Position numbers and translations under genes: made by a program. A DNA stretch of 64,000 nucleotides from an uncultured Prevotellaceae bacterium. Its GTDB lineage: Bacteria > Bacteroidota > Bacteroidia > Bacteroidales > Bacteroidaceae. The notes beneath the pieces were generated by a model. It made no database searches. It was not told where the DNA came from and saw nothing but the letters and a program-made list of their open reading frames with translations. The stretch is taken from positions 1-64,000 of the forward strand of contig OMRP01000006.1 in assembly GCA_900313615.1 (NCBI GenBank). Direction: 5' to 3'. Below, piece by piece: positions 30,359-38,650 of the stretch (positions are counted from its first letter, which is position 1; every line of letters begins with the position of its first letter).

Positions 30359-30451
30359 AAATAAAGGGCAAGGGGCAAGGAGCAAGAGAATACCCCACAA
30401 GCATACCTCTCACCTCTCACTCCTCACCTCTCACCTCTTAACAAAATCAAT
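30359..30451 (+). repeat. Reduced composite repeat before argH
   Basis: AAAGGGCAAGGGGCAAGGAGCA units and CACTCCTCACCTCTCACCTC pentamers, without a GC palindrome. Confidence 0.6.
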
Positions 30452-31783
30452 ATGAAACTCTGGGAAAAAGACTATGCCATCAATGCCGAGATAGAACGGT
30501 TCACCGTAGGGCGTGACCGTGAGATGGATCTATACTTGGCGCCATACGATGTGTTGGGCAGCATGGCCCATATCACTATGCTCAAGAGTATCGGACTGCT
30601 CAAGAGTGATGAACTGCCTCCGCTGCTCGATGCGCTCAAGCGTATCTATGCGCAGTGCGAACGGGGTGAGTTCGTCATCGAAGAAGGTATCGAGGATGTT
30701 CATTCGCAGGTGGAGCTGATGCTCACGCGCGAACTGGGCGACTTGGGCAAGAAGATTCACAGTGGACGCTCGCGCAACGACCAGGTGTTGCTCGACTTGA
30801 AACTGTTCACACGTCATCAACTGATGGAGATTGCCGATGAGGTACGGACACTCTTTGATGAACTGCAACGGCAGAGTGAGCGTTATGCCCATGTGCTCAT
30901 GCCTGGATATACGCATCTGCAAGTGGCCATGCCCAGTTCGTTCGGCCTGTGGTTCGGAGCCTATGCCGAGAGTCTGCTCGACGATATGTATGGTTTGCAG
31001 GCAGCATGGCGCCTCACCAACCGCAACCCCTTGGGTAGCGCGGCGGGCTACGGCAGTTCGTTCCCTCTCGACCGCTCGATGACCACCCGTCTGTTGGGCT
31101 TCGACTCGATGGACTATAATGTGGTGTATGCACAGATGGGACGAGGCAAGATGGAGCGCAACGTGGCTTTTGCCATGGCGTCCATTGCAGGTACGTTGGC
31201 CAAGATGGCGTTTGATGCCTGCCTGTTCAATAGTCAGAATTTCTCGTTCGTGCGCCTGCCCAAGGAATGTACTACGGGCAGCAGCATCATGCCGCACAAG
31301 AAGAATCCAGACGTGTTCGAACTCATCCGTGGCAAGAGCAACAAACTACAGGCCCTGCCGACTGAGGTGACGCTCATCATGAACAACCTGCCCAGCGGTT
31401 ATTTCCGCGACCTGCAGATTATCAAAGAGGCGTTCTTGCCGGCTTTCGACGAGTTGAAGGACTGCCTGCGCATGGCGGCGTATATTATCCGTCGCATGGA
31501 GGTGAACGAGCATATCATCGACAATCCACTATATGACCCCATCTTCTCCGTCGAAGAGGTGAACCGCCGCGTGGTGGAAGGGGTGCCTTTCCGTGATGCT
31601 TATAAACAGGTGGGCATGGAGATAGAGCATGGCACGTTCAAACCCAACCGTGACATTCACCATACCCACGAGGGGAGCATCGGACGGTTATGCAATGCCG
31701 AGGTGGCACAACTGATGGACCAGGCCATGGCCGATATGCATTTCGAGAAGGTGGTGGATGCTGAAAAAGCGTTGCTGCAATGA
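30452..31783 (+). CDS. argH: Argininosuccinate lyase
   Basis: 443 residues. Last step of arginine synthesis. It belongs to the fumarase/aspartase superfamily, whose signature GSSIMPHKKNP begins at about residue 276; also visible are EDVHSQVELMLTRELGDLGK, HSGRSRNDQVLLDLK and PGYTHLQVAMP. Length fits. argB lies far upstream on the other strand, so the arginine genes are scattered. Its last four bases overlap the start of the following lipoprotein gene. Confidence 0.95.
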   Translation: MKLWEKDYAINAEIERFTVGRDREMDLYLAPYDVLGSMAHITMLKSIGLLKSDELPPLLDALKRIYAQCERGEFVIEEGIEDVHSQVELMLTRELGDLGKKIHSGRSRNDQVLLDLKLFTRHQLMEIADEVRTLFDELQRQSERYAHVLMPGYTHLQVAMPSSFGLWFGAYAESLLDDMYGLQAAWRLTNRNPLGSAAGYGSSFPLDRSMTTRLLGFDSMDYNVVYAQMGRGKMERNVAFAMASIAGTLAKMAFDACLFNSQNFSFVRLPKECTTGSSIMPHKKNPDVFELIRGKSNKLQALPTEVTLIMNNLPSGYFRDLQIIKEAFLPAFDELKDCLRMAAYIIRRMEVNEHIIDNPLYDPIFSVEEVNRRVVEGVPFRDAYKQVGMEIEHGTFKPNRDIHHTHEGSIGRLCNAEVAQLMDQAMADMHFEKVVDAEKALLQ

Positions 31784-32367
31784 AAGAGAAGAAAACCAAC
31801 TGCCTCGTGTGGGCCGTTTCCGTGGTACTGTCGGCTTTGTCGCTGTCGTCGTGTGGCGATATGCAAAACGAATACACCGTTCGAACGGCTTATTTCATCT
31901 TCGACAATTCCGTGCATCAGAACACGGTGCTGTCGACGGCCATGAACATCAATGCACCTGGTACATTCTGCAAGATAAAGCCCTATATGGTGTCGAGCGC
32001 CAGGGCCTATATTTTTGAAAACAACTACGGACAGTCGGAGCCCTCGGTGGAGAATGCCATCGATCAACGGCGAACGGTGATACTGGGCTATAATAATTCA
32101 TTGATCGTGGGCTTCGGTAACCTCGACTTGCCTGCCGTGTTCTATGCTTATGATGGCGAGTGCCCCAATTGTTTTGATCCGCAGAAACTGCCTGTTCACT
32201 CCCATCCCCTCACGATGACGAGCGCCGGATTGGCGGTATGTGGCTCATGCCAAAGGGAGTACAACATGAACAGTGGCGGCAATATCGTCAAAGGCGACGG
32301 TGGCAACAAGATGACTCGTTATCATGCCTCATGCACTGGTCCCCTTGGCACTTTGGCGGTGAATTGA
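31780..32367 (+). CDS. Lipoprotein with a four-cysteine (Rieske-like fold) domain
   Basis: 195 residues. A lipoprotein signal ends SLSSCGDM (C25). The C-terminal half has two cysteine pairs, C128-P-N-C131 and C154-G-S-C157, spaced as in Rieske-type domains, but the usual histidines (CxH and CxxH) are replaced by cysteines. A zinc or rubredoxin-like site is therefore more likely than a 2Fe-2S cluster. I recall similar lipoproteins in other Bacteroidales. It overlaps argH by 4 bases and may be translationally coupled to it. Function unknown. Confidence 0.72.
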   Translation: MKEKKTNCLVWAVSVVLSALSLSSCGDMQNEYTVRTAYFIFDNSVHQNTVLSTAMNINAPGTFCKIKPYMVSSARAYIFENNYGQSEPSVENAIDQRRTVILGYNNSLIVGFGNLDLPAVFYAYDGECPNCFDPQKLPVHSHPLTMTSAGLAVCGSCQREYNMNSGGNIVKGDGGNKMTRYHASCTGPLGTLAVN

Positions 32368-32387
32368 TGAAAAAATTGTGAATTTTC

Positions 32388-32418
32388 TTTGCCGATTCGA
32401 TAAATAGACTTACCTTTG
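32388..32418 (+). promoter_or_regulatory. Promoter of the tRNA-Gly/tRNA-Leu pair
   Basis: TTTG (32388-32391), exactly 19 bases, then TACCTTTG (32411-32418), 35 bases before the first tRNA. Confidence 0.75.
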
Positions 32419-32453
32419 CGTTTCGTAAGCCGAAATCTTCGGTATCGTATGTT

Positions 32454-32526
<73 letters not shown>

Positions 32527-32547
32527 CTTTTTCTTTTTGATGACTTC

Positions 32548-32632
32548 GCCGCGATGGTGGAATGGTAGACACGAGGGACTTAAAATCCCTTGGCCAGGAA
32601 TGGCTGTGCGGGTTCGAGTCCCGCTCGCGGCA
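32548..32632 (+). tRNA. tRNA-Leu (TAA anticodon)
   Basis: An 85-base class II tRNA: acceptor GCCGCGA/TCGCGGC, anticodon loop CTTAAAA (anticodon TAA), a long variable arm (TGGCCAGGAATGGCT) and T-loop GGTTCGAGTCC. The CCA end is not encoded. It lies 21 bases after tRNA-Gly. Confidence 0.96.
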
Positions 32633-32652
32633 CACTATCAACAATCTTGCTT

Positions 32653-33696
32653 ATGAATAACCTACGCGTTTCTTCTTTCTTTCTGAGGAGCAAGATTATA
32701 CCCGTTTTCTTTCTCCTTTCGCTTTCCATGGTGCTCGTGGCTTGTGGCGGTCGCAGTGGCTTCTTCAAATTGGAAGGGCGGTTCGCCAACATGAATCAAG
32801 GCGAGTTCTATGTGTATAGCGAAGATGGAGTGGCCGATGGCATCGACACCATCAAGGTGAATGGAGGGCGCTTTGCCTACGAGGTGCCTTGCTCAAGGGC
32901 GGCCGTATTGATGCTCGTCTTTCCCAATTTCTCTGAACAGCCTATCTTCGCTGAACCGGGACAGAGCGTCACCATCAAGGCCGATGCCTCGCACATGAAG
33001 GAGATGGAGGTGTCGGGAACCGATGATAATGAGTTGATGACGGATTTCCGGTTGCAGATAGCCAATGCGTCGCCGCCTGAGGTGGTGCGGTTGGCAGAGA
33101 CGTTTATACGTAACCATACCGACTCGCCGGTGAGCGCCTATCTTGTGCGCCGCTATTTCGTGCTTGGCGATAAGCCCGATGTAACTAAGGCTAAATCGCT
33201 CATCGACCTAATGTTAAAAGAACAAGAGAAGAATGGCATGCTCATGCGTATGAAACAGCAGGTCGACACGTTGAGCATGACCGCTGTGGGTAGCCGACTG
33301 CCATCGTTTGCCGTCACCGATACCAAGGGTGAGGCGGTGACGCAGGATGACCTCTCTACGGGTGTGGCGGTCATCAATGTATGGGCTTCTTGGCGGTATG
33401 AAAGCAAGGATGCTCAACGTCAACTTAAATTGCTGGCGCGACAGTCGGATGGTCGTCTGCATCTGCTGAGCATTGCCGTTGATGCCAGCAAACTCGATTG
33501 TGAGAATGCCATGAAGCAAGATACCATCACCTGGCACAACGTTTGCGACGAGCAGATGTTCGACGGTCGTCTCATTCGTCTGCTCGGCATCACCACCGTG
33601 CCTTACAATATTGTGATGAAGGATGGGCGTGTCGTGGCCCGTGGCCTGTCAAAAGCGGACCTGAAGCAAAAAGTGGAAGAACTGCTGCAGGAATAA
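32653..33696 (+). CDS. TlpA/DUF4369-type thioredoxin-fold lipoprotein lacking the active-site cysteines
   Basis: 347 residues from ATG 32653; the open frame extends back into tRNA-Leu, which cannot be coding. A lipoprotein signal ends MVLVACGG. A DUF4369-like domain follows (FKLEGRFANMNQGEFYVYSE, about 38-130), then a thioredoxin fold at about 205-345 with LPSFAVTDTKGEAV, VAVINVWASWR and a cis-proline TTVPYN. The usual WCxxC is replaced by WASWRYES, so the protein cannot exchange disulfides in the normal way. It starts 20 bases after tRNA-Leu and may be read from the tRNA promoter. Confidence 0.85.
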   Translation: MNNLRVSSFFLRSKIIPVFFLLSLSMVLVACGGRSGFFKLEGRFANMNQGEFYVYSEDGVADGIDTIKVNGGRFAYEVPCSRAAVLMLVFPNFSEQPIFAEPGQSVTIKADASHMKEMEVSGTDDNELMTDFRLQIANASPPEVVRLAETFIRNHTDSPVSAYLVRRYFVLGDKPDVTKAKSLIDLMLKEQEKNGMLMRMKQQVDTLSMTAVGSRLPSFAVTDTKGEAVTQDDLSTGVAVINVWASWRYESKDAQRQLKLLARQSDGRLHLLSIAVDASKLDCENAMKQDTITWHNVCDEQMFDGRLIRLLGITTVPYNIVMKDGRVVARGLSKADLKQKVEELLQE

Positions 33697-33831
33697 ATCT
33701 CCAAAAACGATCTCTCCCCACCTAAATAATCTTTTAATTCTTTATTTTTCCAATTTTTTAATCTTCTAATCTTTTAATTTTATAATTTTATAATATTTTA
33801 ATTTTATAATAATTTAATCTCCCAATTTTCC
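33697..33831. other. AT-rich leader of the ComM-type gene
   Basis: CCTAAATAATC, then many TTTTAAT and TATAATTTTA units up to the start codon. The same kind of T-rich leader follows CTAAATAA before the GH2 gene at 12141. No gene or clear promoter is seen. Confidence 0.5.
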
Positions 33832-35403
33832 ATGTTAGTAAAGACATATTGTGCCGCTGTCAATGGGTTGGAAGTGACCACGGTGACGATTGAAGTGTCA
33901 CTTACGCGAGGGGTGATGTATCATCTCACTGGACTGGGCGACGAGGCTGTGCGCGAGAGTCGTGACCGCATTGCCGCCGCCCTCATGAACTGCGGCTATA
34001 AGTTTCCTGTGGCCGACATCACGGTGAACATGGCACCGGCGGATATCCGCAAGGAGGGAAGTGGCTATGATTTGCCTCTGGCCATCGGCATCATGGCAGC
34101 AAACGAGAATATCCGTGCCGACCGTTTGGCGGATTATATGCTCGTGGGCGAATTGGGACTTGATGGACGACTTCAACCTATTCGTGGTGCTCTTCCCATC
34201 TCCATCCGCGCCCGTGCCGAGAAATTCAAGGGACTCATCGTTCCCAAACAGAATATCCGTGAGGCGGCGGTGGTGAACAACCTTGATGTATATGGCATGG
34301 AGAGCATCACCGATGTCATCAATTTCCTGAACGGCGACGATAGTTATGAGCCGACACACATTGACACACGCCGCGAGTTCTATGAGCAACAAAGCCATTT
34401 CGACCTCGACTTTGCCGATGTGCGTGGACAGGAGAGCGTAAAGAGGGCATTGGAGGTGGCGGCTGCCGGTGGTCATAACTTGATTATGATAGGTCCTCCA
34501 GGCAGTGGCAAGTCGATGATGGCCAAGCGTTTGCCAGGTATTTTGCCTCCTTTGTCGCTCCACGAGAGTCTGGAGACCACTCAGATACATAGCGTGGCTG
34601 GAAAGTTGGGCCGCAACATGAGTCTTATTTCCCAGCGTCCATTCCGCTCACCACACCACACCATTTCGCAGGTCGCCCTGGTAGGCGGAGGCAATAACCC
34701 GCAGCCGGGTGAAATCAGCTTGGCACACAACGGAGTGCTCTTCGCCGACGAATTGCCGGAGTTCAACAAATCGACACTCGAGGTGCTTCGCCAACCCTTG
34801 GAAGACCGCAAAATCACTATCTCGCGCGCCAAATACACCACCGAATTTCCCTGCTCGTTTATGTTCGTCGCCTCGATGAATCCCTGCCCTTGCGGCTATT
34901 ACGGCGACCCCACGCACACCTGCGTCTGCACGCCCGGGCAGATACAGCGCTACATGAACAAGATATCCGGTCCGCTGCTCGACCGCATCGACATCCAGTG
35001 CGAGATACAGGCCGTGCCCTTCGCACAACTGTCGCAGATGCAACAGGGCGAGTCCTCCGCCGTCATCCGCGAGCGTGTCATCGCCGCAAGGAAAATCCAG
35101 GAGGAGCGCTTTGGCTCCCTCCCCTCGGGGAGGGCTGGGGAGGGGGCTCGCGTCCATTGCAATGCCCAGATGACCGAGCGCATGATACACCAATTTGCCG
35201 AGCCCGACGCTCAGGGTCTCAATCTCCTCCGTATGGGCATGGAGCGCCTCAAGCTCTCAGCCCGCGCCTACAACCGCATCCTCAAAGTAGCCCGCACCAT
35301 CGCCGACCTCGACCACTCCGACCGCGTGCTATCCCACCACATCGCCGAAGCCATCGGATACAGAAACCTGGACCGTGGTGACTGGGCAGAAAGGGGGATT
35401 TGA
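33832..35403 (+). CDS. comM: YifB/ComM-type magnesium-chelatase-like AAA+ ATPase
   Basis: 523 residues. The N-terminal ChlI-like domain (LTGLGDEAVRESRDRIAAAL, NMAPADIRKEGSGYDLPLA) is followed by the AAA+ domain with Walker A GPPGSGKS (about 222-229) and Walker B-like VLFADELPEF, the cysteine patch NPCPCGYYGDPTHTCVC, and the C-terminal helical domain ARAYNRILKVARTIADL. ComM proteins are helicases that aid branch migration in transformation in some bacteria. About a dozen residues (FGSLPSGRAGEGARVH) are an in-frame GC palindrome between the usual EER and HCNAQM. Confidence 0.93.
   Translation: MLVKTYCAAVNGLEVTTVTIEVSLTRGVMYHLTGLGDEAVRESRDRIAAALMNCGYKFPVADITVNMAPADIRKEGSGYDLPLAIGIMAANENIRADRLADYMLVGELGLDGRLQPIRGALPISIRARAEKFKGLIVPKQNIREAAVVNNLDVYGMESITDVINFLNGDDSYEPTHIDTRREFYEQQSHFDLDFADVRGQESVKRALEVAAAGGHNLIMIGPPGSGKSMMAKRLPGILPPLSLHESLETTQIHSVAGKLGRNMSLISQRPFRSPHHTISQVALVGGGNNPQPGEISLAHNGVLFADELPEFNKSTLEVLRQPLEDRKITISRAKYTTEFPCSFMFVASMNPCPCGYYGDPTHTCVCTPGQIQRYMNKISGPLLDRIDIQCEIQAVPFAQLSQMQQGESSAVIRERVIAARKIQEERFGSLPSGRAGEGARVHCNAQMTERMIHQFAEPDAQGLNLLRMGMERLKLSARAYNRILKVARTIADLDHSDRVLSHHIAEAIGYRNLDRGDWAERGI
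35116..35150. repeat. GC palindrome inserted in frame inside comM
   Basis: CTCCCTCCCCTCGGGGAGGG followed by CTGGGGAGGGGGCTC. It encodes roughly SLPSGRAGEGAR at about residues 429-440 and leaves the frame intact. Confidence 0.85.
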
Positions 35404-35449
35404 ACTTATAGTATCATTCGTAAGCTATGCGAGGGCCGTCGGAAAAATC

Positions 35450-37270
35450 TCATTTCCCCGCATACCATTCTTTCAGCACGAAGAATGCCTTTTTCTTTTC
35501 ACCGTTATCGCTTACCAAGCCTTTGCGGTTGTAGTAATCCTGAATGCCGTTCAGGACGCGGCGGGGTGAACGGAAATCTTTCAAAATCCATGGCGTGGTG
35601 CCGCTGAGCCCATCGATTTTATCGAGCATGGCAATGTTCTCTCGGTAAAGGTTCTCCTGAAACTCCTCCGTCCATCGCTGGTTCTTATCGCCGTGCATCC
35701 CGTATTTGGCGCCGCCGCCGAACTCGCTGACGATGACAGGTTTGTCATAAGGTATCTCCCATTCCATTTTTGGTGCGTCGTTCACATCGCGATACCACCC
35801 GATATACTGGTTGAAAGAGATAATGTCTACCCACTGGTTCATATTATCCTGCAAGCGGTTCTTGTAGTTGGATGCCGATGTCACCTCCATGGCCATCGAG
35901 ATGAGACGTGTGTTGTCCATATTGCGTGCTTTTTGTGCTAGACGGCTCAGGAACATGTCGCGCTCGGTTGAATGAGGCGTCTCGTTGGCTATCGACCAGA
36001 TGATGACATTGGCGCGGTTTTGGTCGCGTCGTATCATGTCGGTCAACTGCTGTTCGGCATTGGCGTAGGTGTCGGGGTTAGTCCAGTCGATGGTCCAATA
36101 GACGGGTATCTCCGACCATACGAGGATGCCCATGCGCTCAGCCTCGCGCACGGCGTACTCATTATGGGGATAGTGGGCCAGACGCACAAAGTTGCATCCT
36201 AGTTCCTTGGCCCATGTCAGTAGCGTCCGTGCGTCATCGGCAGAATTGGCGCGTCCGCCTCCATAGGCTTTTTCCTCGTGGATAGAGATGCCCCGTAGGA
36301 AAATGGGTTTGCCATTGAGTAGGATTTGTTTGCCTCGTGTGGCGATGGTGCGGAATCCTATCGCATCGCGGAGTGTGTCGCCCTCGAGAATCAGTTCCAC
36401 GTCATAGCGTTTGGGCGTGTCGGGCGACCATAGTTGCATTTTCTTGATTTTCGGGCTATTGATGTCGACGTCAGCGATGGCTCCACTGGCATTGGTGGTG
36501 ACGGTCTGGCTGATTTTCAGTTCGGGTATATTGAGGGTGATTTTCTTTCCCGCTTCTGCCTTGTTGAGTTGGGCGGAGAAGTGCAGCTTGGCCTTTTTCA
36601 CGTCGCAGTCAGTGATGAATACCTTGTAGTTCTCGATATATGTCGGGGCTACCTCGACCAACATCACATCGCGTGTGATGCCACCGTAGTTCCACCAGTC
36701 GAATATCTGCGTCGGAACGTCGCTTTTATGCCGTTTGTTATCCACTTTTACGATAACAGTATTCTCACCGTCGACCAGCAGTTCAGTCACGTCGAAATTG
36801 AAGGGGGTGAATCCGCCGACATGATAGCCCGCCGCCTTGCCGTTGACCCACACACGAGCCTCGTAATTGACAGCACTGAAATAGAGCAATGCACATTTTC
36901 CGGTAGGGTGGTATTGGAAACTTCGTTTGAACCACACCGTTCCTTCGTAGAAGAACAGGCGGTCGTCCTGCGTGTTCCAGTCGCCCGGGATATTCATCGT
37001 GGGAGCCTTGTCGAAGTCATACTCAATCAAGTCCTCGGGCCGTTGGGGCTTGGCATTGCGGAAGAATCCCCATGGTGTGGGGTTCATGCGATAGTCGTAA
37101 TAACCCTCTTCCTGCACATCGACGATATAGTTCCACTCACCGCAGAGCGACATCGTCTGCCGTCCCATCACATTTGCCACCTGCGGTACTTTGCCGCCCT
37201 GTGCCATCACCGGCATTACTTGCGTCAGCATCACCAATGCCACAACAGCGTGAAAAATGGTTCTTCTCAT
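35450..37270 (-). CDS. Secreted GH2 beta-glycosidase (glucuronidase/galactosidase type)
   Basis: 606 residues from ATG 37270, which starts a clear signal peptide (MRRTIFHAVVALVMLTQVMP-VMAQ); upstream residues overlap the promoter. Domains: sugar-binding (about 35-210), Ig-like (about 215-310), TIM barrel (about 315-600). The acid/base is E in WSIANETPHS and the nucleophile E in VSEFGGGAKYGMHG. The short form and the motifs are closest to beta-glucuronidase-like GH2 enzymes, but GH2 contains several activities. It converges with comM and diverges from the DUF1893 gene. Confidence 0.88.
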   Translation of the reverse strand: MRRTIFHAVVALVMLTQVMPVMAQGGKVPQVANVMGRQTMSLCGEWNYIVDVQEEGYYDYRMNPTPWGFFRNAKPQRPEDLIEYDFDKAPTMNIPGDWNTQDDRLFFYEGTVWFKRSFQYHPTGKCALLYFSAVNYEARVWVNGKAAGYHVGGFTPFNFDVTELLVDGENTVIVKVDNKRHKSDVPTQIFDWWNYGGITRDVMLVEVAPTYIENYKVFITDCDVKKAKLHFSAQLNKAEAGKKITLNIPELKISQTVTTNASGAIADVDINSPKIKKMQLWSPDTPKRYDVELILEGDTLRDAIGFRTIATRGKQILLNGKPIFLRGISIHEEKAYGGGRANSADDARTLLTWAKELGCNFVRLAHYPHNEYAVREAERMGILVWSEIPVYWTIDWTNPDTYANAEQQLTDMIRRDQNRANVIIWSIANETPHSTERDMFLSRLAQKARNMDNTRLISMAMEVTSASNYKNRLQDNMNQWVDIISFNQYIGWYRDVNDAPKMEWEIPYDKPVIVSEFGGGAKYGMHGDKNQRWTEEFQENLYRENIAMLDKIDGLSGTTPWILKDFRSPRRVLNGIQDYYNRKGLVSDNGEKKKAFFVLKEWYAGK

Positions 37271-37327
37271 TGATGTTTTTTCGATTATAATTGCTCTCCT
37301 TACCAAGTGTTCTATTTTCTTGACATG

Positions 37328-37335
37328 CAAAGATA
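37328..37335 (-). promoter_or_regulatory. -7 element of the GH2 gene
   Basis: CAAAGATA on the plus strand reads TATCTTTG on the minus strand, 58 bases before the start codon. TTGCCG-TTAT-CGGCAA at 37386-37401 is a short inverted repeat upstream. The rest of the gap to 37517 shows no gene. Confidence 0.5.
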
Positions 37336-37517
37336 CACATTTTTCTGCAAGTGGTGTTGCCCAAAGAAAAATAATACGTGAAACTTGCCGTTATCGGCAA
37401 AAATTGCTATTTCTGCCACGTAATAGGCTGTAAAACTAGTATTGATATGGTACATGACATTTGCTATGGTAATTATCGCGGTCTCACAGGCAATATATTA
37501 ATAATATTGTGGTAAAA

Positions 37518-37549
37518 TTGCGGAAATTCGTTCTTTTTCATTATTTTTG
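37518..37549 (+). promoter_or_regulatory. Promoter of DUF1893 and the ECF S-component gene
   Basis: TTG (37518-37520), 21 bases, then TATTTTTG (37542-37549). The transcript should start near 37556. Confidence 0.6.
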
Positions 37550-37556
37550 CAAGCAG

Positions 37557-37589
37557 ATGAATTTTCCCGCTCGTTCCGCATGGGCGTAA
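37557..37589 (+). other. Possible 10-codon leader ORF overlapping the DUF1893 start
   Basis: ATG at 37557 lies about where transcription should start and encodes MNFPARSAWA. Its TAA (37587-37589) overlaps the ATG of the DUF1893 gene as TAATG, the form used for translational coupling. This is a geometric observation; expression is not shown. Confidence 0.3.
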
Positions 37590-38023
37590 TGATGACGATG
37601 CAACAGTTGATAGACATATTACACCAAAAGGAGTGCTCGCTTGTAGTCAAGGCGAATACAGGTGAGACGACGACCTATAACAAAAAAGGCGTGCGTGACT
37701 TGATATGGCTGTTGGACCATGAGCCACAACGGCTGAGCTGCGCGGTCATTGCCGACAAGGTGATAGGCAAGGCGGCGGCAGGACTGATTGTGAAAGGTGG
37801 TGTGGCCGAAGTGTATGCCAACGTGATGAGTCGGTTGGCCCTTCCGCTACTCGACGAAGCGGGAATTCCATACAGTTATGGCGAGTTGGTGGAACGTATC
37901 GTGATACCCGAGGGTGATAATCGTTGTCCACTTGAACGTATCGTGGCCGATGCCAAGACTGCGGAAGGGGTGGAAACACTTCTTCGACAGCATTTCCAAG
38001 AAATGGAGAACAAACAAATATGA
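37589..38023 (+). CDS. DUF1893 family protein
   Basis: 144 residues from ATG 37589. The open frame could be read from 37547, but that codon is inside the -7 element. Typical features: QECS/KECSLVV near the start, CAVIADKVIGKAAAGLIVKG, VAEVYANVMSRLALPLLDEA, GIPYSYGELVERIV and the CPLERIVADA segment. The family is cytoplasmic and has no experimentally known function that I can name. It is followed after 11 bases by a membrane transporter subunit and is probably co-transcribed with it. Confidence 0.85.
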   Translation: MMTMQQLIDILHQKECSLVVKANTGETTTYNKKGVRDLIWLLDHEPQRLSCAVIADKVIGKAAAGLIVKGGVAEVYANVMSRLALPLLDEAGIPYSYGELVERIVIPEGDNRCPLERIVADAKTAEGVETLLRQHFQEMENKQI

Positions 38024-38034
38024 ACTAATACGAA

Positions 38035-38565
38035 ATGATTATGAATGCATCAACAGCTAATCTTTACACACTGAGTTGTCGCGAGAGCCGCAGTTATCTC
38101 TTTGCGGCGTTGTTCATTATTGGCAACATCCTGTTGCCACAACTGTGCCACCTTGTGCCACAGGGTGGACTGACACTGCTACCCATTTATTTCTTCACGC
38201 TCGTCGGAGCTTATAAGTATGGATGGCAAGTGGGATTGATGACGGCAATACTTTCTCCATTGGCCAACTCGGTCCTTTTTGGTATGCCTGCAGCCGCCGT
38301 GCTCCCCGGCATCATGGTGAAGTCGGTGTTGTTGGCCTTGAGTGCCGCGTTCATCGCTCGCCGATACCAGTCCATCAGCATTCCTTTGATGGTGGCAGTG
38401 GTGTTGAGTTATCAAGTTGTCGGCTCCCTCATCGAGTCCGCCATGCTTGGCTCCCTCGCACTTGGTTTCCAGGATTTCCGGATCGGCATCCCTGGTATGT
38501 TGCTTCAAGTGGTGGGCGGCTATCTCGTCCTCAAGGGCATGAGTTGGAAGCGTTCGGCAAAGTGA
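38035..38565 (+). CDS. ECF-transporter S component-like membrane protein
   Basis: 176 residues, about five or six hydrophobic segments: LFAALFIIGNILLPQLCHLV, LLPIYFFTLVGAYKYGWQVG, LMTAILSPLANSVLFGMPAA, VLPGIMVKSVLLALSAAFIA and LMVAVVLSYQVVGSLIESAM. Size, topology and the SPLANSVLFGMP loop fit substrate-binding S components of ECF vitamin transporters. The vitamin cannot be told from sequence, and no energising A or T subunits are in the window. Coupled with DUF1893. Confidence 0.75.
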   Translation: MIMNASTANLYTLSCRESRSYLFAALFIIGNILLPQLCHLVPQGGLTLLPIYFFTLVGAYKYGWQVGLMTAILSPLANSVLFGMPAAAVLPGIMVKSVLLALSAAFIARRYQSISIPLMVAVVLSYQVVGSLIESAMLGSLALGFQDFRIGIPGMLLQVVGGYLVLKGMSWKRSAK

Positions 38566-38650
38566 ACGTCCGCTCTTGTCTTTTTTGAAAGCATTTGGAA
38601 GACGAATAAATGCGTTAACTTCGCCCAAAAGATAGAGTGGCAACGGAAAC

